The translations under genes were made by a program, and so were the position numbers. DNA of 64,000 bases. Origin: Blastobasis lacticolella (lineage: Eukaryota; Arthropoda; Insecta; Lepidoptera; Blastobasidae). Positions 9,784 through 19,797 of the stretch are shown here, piece after piece (position 1 is the stretch's first letter; the number at the start of each line of letters is the position of its first letter). The notes under the pieces were generated by a model. The model worked only from the letters and a program-made list of their open reading frames with translations, was not told the DNA's origin and did not search any database. The stretch lies in assembly GCA_905147135.1 (NCBI GenBank), contig LR990041.1, positions 21,869,712-21,933,711 of the forward strand, in the 5' to 3' direction.

Positions 9784-12700
9784 ATGGCGACGCTGCCGCT
9801 GCTGTTGTTCACCATCTTTTTATACGGTAACTTTCAATTCCAATATTGTTCTACGTGCTTTTTGTTTTAAAATAGTAAATCGAAGAATAAACGGCTCTTA
9901 AAGCTTTCACTCCAAGTTTATGCAACACTAATTTTGAGGTATTTACAATCAAATGTGTTTTAAGTTTCGATTCGGCAACTAAAAAACGTTTCATGAGTGT
10001 GTGTTAGCTGTGTTATTCGGTATTGGATTCATTCAGAGCATAAGTACTAAAAGGTACATTCCCTTTAGTGTAGGTAATTATTTCTTCATACATAATTTTG
10101 AAATATTAAAGCTTTAAACATTTGACTTGTGATGTGACGGTGACTGGAATAAGTAGGTATACAATACCGGAAGAGATACGTCGCAATTCGGAGAATCGAG
10201 TGGTTTCATTGTATAGGGAATATCCAAAATTATAATAACTGTGTTTTTAGCAAGGATATATGCCAACCAGGAGAATGACTTTTAGGTCACTTATGACCTC
10301 CAGAAGTCTCGGGTATATAAAAGCTAGTCATTTATCGTTTTGAAGCCTAACAGAAGTTAAAATTAATTTACTGTCCGCTTCTTTAGCCTATGGACCTATC
10401 GCTTTCGGCAGCAGTGGTGTGGTGGGCACTAATAAGTTCGATATTTAAGATAAGATTCTGAAGAGGTGACGAAAAACCCCTTTCACCCCTTTCTTGAAGA
10501 ACTCCATGTTGTACTCTCCAGGGAAAACCTCTCCGGGTAGTTCATTCCACAACCATAGTGTGCATGGGAGAAGGTTCCTTTGGAACCGCACAGTTCGCGA
10601 CCAATTTGGTTCCAAGGTTTACACCTTGATGAACTCCCTGTCGGTGGCGAGCGGTGCGATGATAGAATATAGCTGTAGGCATCATGTCAAACAGTTCTTC
10701 AGAACAAACACTATTGTACAAGCGGTCGAACACATAAAGGGAGGCGAAATCCCTCCGCTGACTAAGCTGCTCAATACCACTCGTTTGCATGGTATCATCG
10801 ACAATTCTTACAGCACGCTTTTAGGTCGAGTCACAAGGATCAAGCGGATATGCCGGTGCTCCTGTAAACATGTATTGGATAACTTTTTATTCATCATCAT
10901 CATCATATCAGCCGAAAGACACCCACTGCTGGGCATAGGCCTCCCCCAGAGATCTCCACAAAGGCCGGTCCTGTGCCTTACGCAACCATCTGGTACCTGC
11001 GATCTTTACCAGGTCGTCGGTCCACCTTGTGGGAGGCCCACGTTGCGTCTTCCGGTACGTAGTCGCCACTCGAGAACTTTACTGAATTTTTTATTGCTTC
11101 TCTGTTCCCAGCGGAGGTATCATGCGAGATATGTGACTCCGCATCGTGGGCGTCGGTGGAGACGCTGCTATCGGTGTACGCGCGCGACGCGGCACCTGCG
11201 CCCGCGCCGGTCAACGTCCATCTCTCTTTGAACCCGCGCCACGCCTCCGTCGAGGCGCGCCCGCCGGCCATGCGGGTGCTGACTGACTTGTATATGGTTG
11301 GTTTTTTGTATATGGTTGGTTTTTTGTATAAACACTAGCGGCCACGGCTTAGCTAGGATTTTAAAGTAAAGTAAAGTAAAATAAAACACATTTATTACAC
11401 TCAAACACACAGCACAAAATTCTTAAAATTAAATTTAAAAAATATAATGAAACAATAAAAAAAAAAAAAAAGATACTCTCGTTACTTTTTTGGATTTTCT
11501 TTGTTGTTATGTATACGTATTATACATATAAGTCTCCCGAGATAAATTATATAGCTGATGGCGAAAGCCGCATAAAAATCCATTGTGTGGTATAGGGGGC
11601 GTTAGCGAAAATACATACCTATACATGTACAGACAGAGAGACGCGGAAAGCGACTTTAATTTATACTATGATTATTTATCTATTATCTATGATAAATAAT
11701 CATCTTGAGGTTAATGCCCCGGTTGTGATATCATACACGAGGGCCTGAATCCGACCATGTTTCTGAATTTGGCAGATCAGGTAATTACAGTGGAGCAACT
11801 GCCATCTGACCTCCACGACAATGCTACCAGGGGAACCTGACTAGATTGGATCATGCTTATTCATTCATTTCTTTGCTATAATGTGCATGTATTATACATA
11901 TAAAACTTCCGAGAGAAATTCTGTAAGTGATGGCGAAAACTGCATCAAAATCCGTTGCGTGGTTTAGGAGGCGTTAACGGAAATAGGTATACACATAGTA
12001 GCCGCGACATCGTTTGATAATCGATGTCGATATATCTTTTTACCACTTATCCAAATCTTCCTCACGTCCGCGACAAATCGACGTGACAATTTTCTAGTGA
12101 TAGAAGATATCACACATCACATACAAGTGCCGGATATACAAAATAAATAAAATAAAATAAATAATAAATATTAATATTAATGGACAAATACACACAGCGC
12201 CATCTAGCCCCAAACTAAGCAAAGCTTGTACTAACTAACTGATATACTACTTATATACTTTTTTAAATACATACTTAATATACATAGAACACCCAGACCC
12301 GTAACAGAAATTAAAATTCATCATTTAAATTTCTGCCCGACCGGGAATCGAACCCGGGACCTCTTGCGTGGCTGACTGGCATGTTGACCACTGAACCACT
12401 CAGGTCGTCAAATAATACTAGAGCGAAGGAATGAACATGGTCGGATTCTTTGAGACTGTCGCGGACGTGAGCTATGTCACAATATGAGGAGGAAGATTCG
12501 GATAAGTGGTAAAAGGAAATATCGACAACGATTGAATACCTGGTAGGTGCAACTCATACCGCGATTGCCACGTCGACTTGTCATCAACAGTACGTACAGA
12601 AAGACAAGACACACTTTAATTTGTACTATGTAAATAGATACAGAAGATTTATTATTATAAATGAGACTAACCGGAAACAGTCTCCGTCTGAAAGTAAATA

Positions 12701-15700
12701 GTAGGCTCGCCGAGACATACCGATTACGAGAGTGTAGGTACTCGGTAGATCTTATCTTAGCTTTTGCTGCAGAATGATTGGGGGTCTTGTACTTAAATAG
12801 TCTCTATAGTGGAAAAAGAGTAAACGAGATCGAGATCACTCTGCCGGAAGTACCAATCTGTAGTATAGGTACAGAGCGCGCGCAAGTTCATGTCCATTGG
12901 GCCCGCCGCCTGTCTGATTCGAACGGCTTATACATCGCCGTCTCACTCGCTCAACCCGCAACCGAATAAGATGGCGATGTATCGCGCCTTCATTAATTGC
13001 TACTCGAATTATTTAAGCGGTCATGCCCGATAGACATGAACTCGCGCGCACACATTTGGTGCAGCTGCCAATGAAAAGACTTGAGTCTCCTTCACGATAC
13101 TTGTATCTTCACTAAATCAATGCAGGGTACTTCGAAAACAACGCCAAATAGGTGTCGTCAAAATAGATTCTTCAACATCCCACAGGAGTGGAATGACAGC
13201 CGTCTGTCATGGAACGTGAGCGACTGGGGATGCGACACCGCGTTGGTGCCGGCCGAGCTGTTGTGGCTGCCTGACATACAGCTTCTGAACGCGGTGGGGG
13301 CGGAGACCGGGGCTCTGCAGCGGGCCCGCGTGTCTTCCAACGGGAGCGTGCTGTGGATACAGCGCTTAGACGCGACCGTGCCACTCACGATGGCGTTGGA
13401 AGACTGGCCGCGCGATCTGCAGACCGGCCAGCTGACGTTCGCATCTCGACAACACACCGTCAACGAGATCAAAGTCGAAGTTAAGGAGATGAAGGTGGGT
13501 TTAGACATAGACCTAGACGTATTTTTATTTGGTCCAATAACACATTTTAAAACTTAAAACTAACAATAAGTACATATCAAGAAAGCAGGGCGATGCGTCC
13601 TCGGACCTCGGCATTTTTAATATTCGTATCAACGAAATAAATATATGCCAAAATGACGTAGCAACGTAATGTATAGAAGCATCTCTATATTATCTACTAA
13701 GCCCGACTTGCACTAAATTCTTAAACACGTTTAAGTTTTTTGTTAAACTTAAATGCGTTTAAGATATGATGCAAACCGCCCTTAGTGTGTCAACAACAAA
13801 CGCTAGTAATAGTATAGAGTAGAGTAGTATAAAGTAACTACAGAGTCATCGGCGGCTATCATCAGATCCTATTATGTGCAGACAATATAGGAAAAAACAA
13901 CAAGAAGCCATTGATATTAATTTAGGGTATACCACAAGGAATAGATTTGATTTTAGAATGCGCACCCAAAACTAAGAAGTAAAATAAGGTCACAGCATCT
14001 CAAATTACAAATAAATAAATAATAAATATATTTAGGCCTGTTGTATTTTCTATATACCGACTTCTTTCATTATTTGTTTTGTACCTTGTGTACGATGTAA
14101 TAGTTAAACAAAATAAACATTAAATACGCCGCTGGTTTCCAGTACGTGACGGTACACGAGCACGGCGGGTGGGAGGTACGGCAGGTGGTTGGGGCGGTGT
14201 TGTTGCTGGAGGCGGCCGACGGCACCCGAGGCGCCGCGCGGTGGTCGATCGCCGTGCAGAGGCGCGCGCCGGCGCACCTAGCGGCGGCGCGGGCGCAGCT
14301 GGCCGCGGCCGCGCTGCTGCTGCTGGCTGCAGCGATCCTGCCGCCGGCGAAGCGCCCGCCACTCGCCGCCGCAGCCTCCTTCACTGCTGCCATGTGGTGA
14401 GCGAATTCGTCATCATGATCATCCCTAGCCCGGACTTCACCGAAGCGTGTACTGGCTGCCTGTGCTAGAGCGGAGCTGGGCTCGTGCCATTCGTTGTGAT
14501 CGTCATCCCTAGCGGTCAATCCGGGGTCCGCTCTGCTTCTGCCTGTGCTAATCTTCCTCCTGCCCTCCGCCCGGTCCTCGGCATGATACAGCGTCATCGG
14601 GCATTATCTCTGGATGCATTCTCTGCTGGGCACAGGGGTCCCCCAAAGCTTTTGGTGAATAGTTTTGCGCGGACCATCCATCTGGTCACTGCCGGTTTGC
14701 GTTATGCCAATCGTTTTTGTTCCGGAACGAAGTCATGTCTACAGAGTTTTTATAGGCAATAGGTTTACATTTAACCTCATGTAGAATGGCGGGCTTTGTC
14801 GCGCTATATGACTTTGTGTATTTGTAACTAATTTCAACGCAAATCGAAAGAGTTATAGATATAGTTATTTCGCCCGTTATTATTCTGATGGGAAGCGACG
14901 ATGAGGTCGAAGTTTTAACATGCACACATTAACTCTTGACTCGAGGACCCCTCAAATATATTTTTCGAGGAACAGCGACGCAGGTAAAGTACCAGTCCTG
15001 TCCGCCTGTCGACTTACGGTTTTGAGGTCTCCTATTGGCCGGGCGATGTCCGTCGTACGACCATGGTCGCACGATCGTTGCCAATTAAGACAGCGCCGTA
15101 CTAAATTGCCCTCGCTTTAAGTCACATGCCACAACCACAACAGTATTTAAAGTAGGCTACAACTCGTACTTCATATAAATCCCTATATCGAGTGTCGACC
15201 ACGGCCGACCCCGGGCCCTCGTGCGCGAGAACATAACCGGTACGATTAACGCCAACATATGATGATTATCGAGTGTCAACCACGGCGCAGGCTGACGTGG
15301 TCGCTGGGCAGCGTGAGTGGCGGCTCGGCGTCGCCGCTGCTGGTGCGGCTGATGTGCGCGGTGTGCGCGTGCGGCGCGGCGGCGGCGCTGGCGGCGGCGG
15401 CGGCGCTGCGGCTGGCGCGCCGTAGGGCTGCGCCGCCCGGTGTGCTGAGGGCACTCCTCACGGCAGTCGCCGGCTTCTGCAACCTAACCCCTCTTGAGGT
15501 AGTTGTTAAACTAGTAACAGCCAACCAACCGTCAGTTGCACTTGATACTAATCCTTACGCAGTGTAAAATAAAGTCGCTTTTTGTGCGGAGACGTGGTCG
15601 GACGCCCGACTAAGGTCGGCTCATCCGCGCATCAGAATTAATCCAAAACCGACTTTATTTTGTAAATTTTTAAAGTTGGTATCGACTACAACTGACGGTT

Positions 15701-18007
15701 GGTCGGCTCCAGCTAAATCGGAGCGTCTGTTACTGGTAGTGTAATACCACGAGAGTAGAGGAAATAGTAGAAATAACTAGCACACTATTCTCCAGCATAC
15801 CAGTTCCAAGTACTAGGTTTGGTAGAGTTATTGTCTAGACGTAATGTTGTATTTTTTATGTAAAGTGTACGGTAGAGTAGTGTAGATGCCGGGGTAGGGG
15901 ATTGATTGCGGTAGAGTAGCTTGCCCGCGTTGTTAGCTACTCTACTCTACCAAATTATAGTGCTCTACTCTACCACTGCTGTCTAAATTAGTATAGTTAG
16001 TACTTTACCGTGCTACTTTACAGTATACTCTACCTGTGTACGGGGAGCTTTAGTCCTCTCATCCCACTCGTCCCATGTTTTTTAGTAAGGGACAACGGCG
16101 AAATGTTGAGATGGTTTGGAAAGTATGCCATGCAGAAATTGGGTAGTAGAAACCCGGGCAGGTGAAAGCTACATGAACTAGTGTAAGCTGGTTTCTTACC
16201 TGAATTTGTTGTTTGTACATACAGCCTGTAAGGGCGCCGTAGGTTATTCTAATTAAACTTTGTAGTGATTGTAGACGTTTAGCCGAGTGGTGTCCGGCAT
16301 AGTAGAATAGCACCAACCCCTTACACTCGTGGGTGTCGTACAAGGCGACTAATGTTTTCGAGGCAAAAGATCTTAAAGTCTCCGTAGACTGGAAAATGGG
16401 CAGCAGCGTTTTCCATTGTTATATTTACAACACTGCGATCTCCAACCCGCCTGCCAAGCGAGGAGATTATGGCCTTCCCTTTCGTGGAAGAGGCCTTAAG
16501 TCCTGCAGTGGACTGTTATGGGCTGTGATGATGAGGAGACCCACAAAATGTTGGTCTGCCCGTGCTGCTTGGCACAAAAAATGTCACTTTTGCCACACAA
16601 TGTGGCTGAAAAGCGAAACTGCCAAGACGGTGTGAGGCACCCCGGTTTTATACACTTAAAGAACCAACACAAGAGAGTATTAAGTATTATCGCTACGAAA
16701 AGTCGAAGTTCGGAACAAAAAAAATTTTTTTGCCCTTTTGTGCACAAGCAATCCAACGTTGTTTAATAAATAAATAATTGTGGACAAATTCACACAGCGC
16801 CATCTAGCCCCAAACTAAGCAAAGCTTGTACTATGGGTGCTAGATAACTGATATACTACTTAAATACTTTTTTTTTTAATACATACTTATTATACATAGA
16901 ACACCCAGACCCGTAACAGAAATTAAAATTCATCATTTCAATTTCTGCCCGGCCGGGAATCGAACCCGGGACCTCTTGCGTGGCAGACCAGCATGTTGAC
17001 CATTGAACCACTCAGGTCGTCAAGGTGTTTGGGTCTGCTAAACGTCTAGTACCACTACAAAGTAAAAATTATTCTTGTACCCGATGACGTAGGATAGCCT
17101 TCCGCGCCCTCACTCTAATAGTCTAATAGGCAAGCATGTGAAAAGGCGAACATACCCAATCAACTCATTATCGACATTACCATAATTGATTAGGTCACAG
17201 CAGTACCCACATTCCTCAAGATGGACATGAACTCGCTCGCTTATATAGGTAGAGCTCGTCTAATTTAAAATGACGCGCCCAACTATAGCATTCACGCACA
17301 CAAGCAAGTTTAAAATATGGACGCAATACATATACAAATGCCGTTGTAATTGGTCATTCAGTTGCCGGTGAAATTCAAACGTAGGAGCACGCGTCGTTCA
17401 TTGGCACACAGATGAATTGTCGTTATCAATATTTGCACTCACACATCGAAATCAACTAACTAAGTAGTGGGGCGCGTCATTTTAGACTAGACGAGCTCTA
17501 CACACTGTATGTATACACTGTATGTGTATTTTGACGACCTGAGTGTTTCAGTTGGTTAACATGCCGGTCGCCACGCAGAGGTCCCGGGTTCGATTTCCGG
17601 CCGAGCAGAAATTGAAATGATGAATTTTAATTTCTGTTACGGGTCTGGGTGTAGCATGTATCATCATCATCACAGCCCGTAACAGTCCACTACAGGACTT
17701 AGGGCCTCATGTAGCATGTTTAATAAGTATGTATTTAAAAAAAAGGATATAAGTAACTTATCAGTTATCTATCACCCATAACATAAGCTTCTCTTACTTT
17801 GGGGCTAGATGGCGCTGTGTGAAATTGTCCAAGCACATTTAATTATTATTTTATTTATTATACGTGTATGTGTTCCAGACAAGTGTGGACGGCACGGATT
17901 CGGGCGCGGGCGGCGCGGCGTGGGGCGCGGCGGCGCGGCTGCTCGACTACGCGCTGCTGGCGGCACTGCTGTTTGCGCTCTTCGTCATCGTCTGCCTTGC
18001 TGCCTAG
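9784..18007 (+). CDS. Divergent nicotinic acetylcholine receptor-like subunit lacking the Cys-loop cysteines
   Basis: Six exons join in phase: 9784-9826, 11112-11296, 13186-13494, 14143-14396, 15291-15498 and 17879-18007 (1128 nt, 375 aa, GT-AG introns). Residues 1-15 form a signal peptide. The extracellular domain has EWNDSRLSWN (77-86), LWLPD of loop A (102-106), SSNGSVLW and DLQTGQLTF. Four membrane segments follow at about 226-244, 249-270, 281-303 and 357-375. Family members are pentameric cation channels of the plasma membrane gated by acetylcholine. Oddities: the two Cys-loop positions are Leu143 and Gly157; there is no vicinal Cys pair, so it is not alpha-type; the GEK motif before M2 is AKR; membrane segments are very Ala-rich; and the M3-M4 loop is under 60 residues. 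A missed exon between 15498 and 17879 is possible. Family confident; ability to form a channel unknown. Confidence 0.88.
10470..10660 (-). mobile_element. LINE 3' end, family C
   Basis: Minus-strand copy of the fragment at 70-352, sharing the TTCCTTTGGAACCGCACAGT block. It lies in intron 1 of the nAChR-like gene. Confidence 0.65.
10890..11080 (-). mobile_element. RTE-type LINE 3' end
   Basis: Inverted copy of the 3' end of the RTE element at 49470-51665: a CATCATCATCAT tail, then CCCACTGCTGGGCATAGGCC, then the complement of GRP-x-x-RW-DDL codons. It ends about 30 bases before exon 2 of the nAChR-like gene. Confidence 0.75.
11288..11330 (+). repeat. 18-bp tandem duplication spanning a splice donor
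   Basis: The unit TTGTATATGGTTGGTTTT is present 2.4 times. The exon 2 donor (ATG|GTTGGT, GT at 11297) lies in the first unit and an identical donor in the second (GT at 11315). Use of the second would add six residues (VGFLYM) in frame. Confidence 0.85.
11697..11865 (-). mobile_element. SINE-B partial copy
   Basis: Shares GGCAGATCAGGTAATTACAG and the following CTGCCATCTGACCTCC with the fuller copy at 6596-6955. It lies in intron 2 of the nAChR-like gene. Confidence 0.65.
12181..12409 (-). mobile_element. SINE-A, nearly full copy (tRNA-derived)
   Basis: On the minus strand it begins GACGACCTGAGTGGTTCAGT (A-box-like), then GGTTCGATTCCCGGTC (B box), a body ending GCTAGATGGCGCTGTGTG, and an A/T-rich simple tail at 12140-12180. 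Other copies: 16780-17021 (-), 17534-17840 (+), 42030-42262 (+), and tails at 21158-21345, 30926-30991, 36430-36525, 48031-48105 and 61292-61453. It lies in intron 2 of the nAChR-like gene. Confidence 0.8.
15206..15266 (+). mobile_element. 5'-truncated SINE-B with 20-bp target duplication
   Basis: The 61-bp insert carries the SINE-B tail (CCCTCGTGCGCGAGAAC to GATGAT). It is flanked by TATCGAGTGTCGACCACGGC (15186-15205) and a copy with one mismatch (15267-15286). The right copy runs into the exon 5 acceptor of the nAChR-like gene (CGCAG, ending 15290). Confidence 0.75.
15735..16035. repeat. GTAGAGTAG-motif repeat with internal hairpin
   Basis: The 9-mer GTAGAGTAG and its complement occur many times, including a hairpin at about 15910-15952 (GGTAGAGTAGCT and AGCTACTCTAC..CTACC). 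It lies in intron 5 of the nAChR-like gene and could not be classified. Confidence 0.4.
16262..16520 (-). mobile_element. Repeat E (RTE-like 3' end, second family)
   Basis: Matches, in inverted orientation, the copies at 20268-20430, 24500-24720 and 25203-25460. Shared landmarks are GCCTCGAAAACATTAGTCGC and CAGTCCACTGCAGGACTTA. The ATCATCATCATGATG-type end suggests the 3' end of an RTE-like LINE. Confidence 0.55.
16780..17021 (-). mobile_element. SINE-A full copy
   Basis: Contains the complete tRNA-like head (B box GGTTCGATTCCCGGCC on the minus strand) and a body like that of the copy at 12181-12409. It lies in intron 5 of the nAChR-like gene. Confidence 0.8.
17249..17501. mobile_element. 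MITE-F copy 1
   Basis: The ends are inverted: GTAGAGCTCGTCTAATTTAA and its near complement ending AGACGAGCTCTAC, with about 31-bp imperfect terminal repeats. A highly similar second copy is at 35021-35279. It is non-coding. Confidence 0.8.
17534..17840 (+). mobile_element. SINE-A copy interrupted by a repeat E fragment
   Basis: The head starts GACGACCTGAGTG and the 3' body ends GATGGCGCTGTGTG. A block of about 60 bases (17656-17715) related to repeat E, including CAGTCCACTACAGGACTTAG, interrupts it. Its 3' end lies about 40 bases before exon 6 of the nAChR-like gene. Confidence 0.75.
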
Positions 18008-18649
18008 CCCCTACTCTCAACAGTTACACAAAACCTGTTCAAACTGCCTTGTCTAGACTTATTCTTCTGTTCAGTTTTATTTGGTTACGGAAATTCGGTA
18101 TTTAAACGGATAATTTGCAGCAGTATTCTCTGAAATTTACAATCTATGTGTTTCTTTTATAAATGAAGGACATCTATACACAGTTTATTAACATGATTGA
18201 TACGGCAAGTCGTGCTTATGGGTATTGTTTATTCAGCAAATAAGACAAGTCAGACTGGACGGATCATACAAGGCTTTTACTTAGCCAGCATGGCGGTGTA
18301 AGGCCCGGACTCCGCCAAAGCTTTATTTATTCCCGCATTTATTTCAGGCAACTTAGACCCATGTTTATAAATACGCACATACAAATTTGATGTTTATGTT
18401 TGATTAGCAATTAGGTACCTAGTTAAGTGCCTACTTAAAAAAATAACGATAGTATTTTTATAATTAATTAAGTACACTTTAATTTAATTAAACGCAATTT
18501 TTTTAATTACAAAGTCATTGTTGTACTTATTCATAACGTTACCTAAATAGAATAACTAGAACTAGATTATTTTATTTGTTAATACAAGGTATTCAACTGT
18601 GTTGCAAGCACACAGGCTGTTACACGTAGCCGGCACATGAGTAGGAAAG

Positions 18650-18873
18650 CGGCCCTATTTTTGAACCGCTCATCTTGAATCGAATTTTCAATTTTGATTT
18701 TCGACATGAAAAAAATCAATATATTTCTAATTACATTGACAACACCAAAAGCGAATGGTTCAAAATTAGGAAAAATCAGCGTTTTACATCAGAATCTAAA
18801 TATTTAATTTTTCATGTCGAAAATCTGATTTGAAACCGCTGGATTTGAGGCAGGCGTTTCAAAAATAGAGCCC
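18650..18873. mobile_element. MITE-K copy 1
   Basis: Terminal inverted repeats centre on TTTTGATTTTCGACATGAAA and its complement. Related copies are at 56605-56772 and 61178-61495. It lies between the convergent nAChR-like and IR genes. Confidence 0.6.
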
Positions 18874-19020
18874 CTAGTACGGCTAGCACAAGTTGCTCTC
18901 GCGCGCGATAAACGAGAAAAGATATCTCTTTCATCTTCGTATTAAGAGACGGAAACAAACGCTCTCTCGCAGCGTGAACTGTGTCGCGGGCACACTTGTG
19001 TTAGTAGTGCGAACTGTGGC

Positions 19021-19765
19021 TCAGCAAGGGCGCGCTCTATTAGGCTCAGCGAGGTTATTATGGCGCACTACGGGGCGCCGGCGCGTGCGCAGCGCGTGCG
19101 TAAGCTTTTCCACCACCAGTAGCGCGGCCGACAACAACGCGCCGCCGCACAGCACCTGCAACCATGCCAGCTGTTAAAACCTAACCGGCGGATAACCCCC
19201 GACCAAGTATATGTAACGATCTCCATAGTGAACCAAAGAGAGCTCGCACACACGAGTTGGCAAGACAAATCAGCATGACAGCAACTGTCAAATCTACATC
19301 GCGCTAACGGAGTGTTCCATCTACAACGCTTATATACAAGATCCAAAGAGCGTCCATTGGACTTCGGTCCCCTGGTCACAGCAACTCGGCCAGGTGGGTA
19401 ATTATCCTTTTCCACCTTCTCCATCTTCGCTTGCCAACATTGGCGGCTGGAATTCTCTCCTCCACATTACCGCCAAATATATATATTATTCAATATTTCC
19501 TCAGCTACTGAACCGATTTTAATGAAACAAAGCTAAGAGCGAGATGGTTCGCTTAACAAATAAAAACTGCATCAAAATCCGTTCAGGAGCTACAATGCCA
19601 CAGATACACATCTTTACAGATACATACGCCAAAGTTGGTTTCCAAAAACCAAGTTCTACTTCATCTAAAAATTACTTAATTACCTACAAACATCGTAGCC
19701 GCCTTCACGCACACACACACACGCACGCACACACACACACGCACACACACACACACACACACACA

Positions 19766-19797
<32 letters not shown>

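Noticed and set aside
14070..14597. 175-residue minus-strand ORF opposite nAChR-like exon 4
   Set aside because: It is an antisense shadow of a GC-rich exon, which has correct splice sites and family motifs on the plus strand.
14400..14760. Plus-strand ORFs after nAChR-like exon 4
   Set aside because: They lie in intron 4 downstream of a strong GTGAGC donor and partly resemble LINE 3' sequence.
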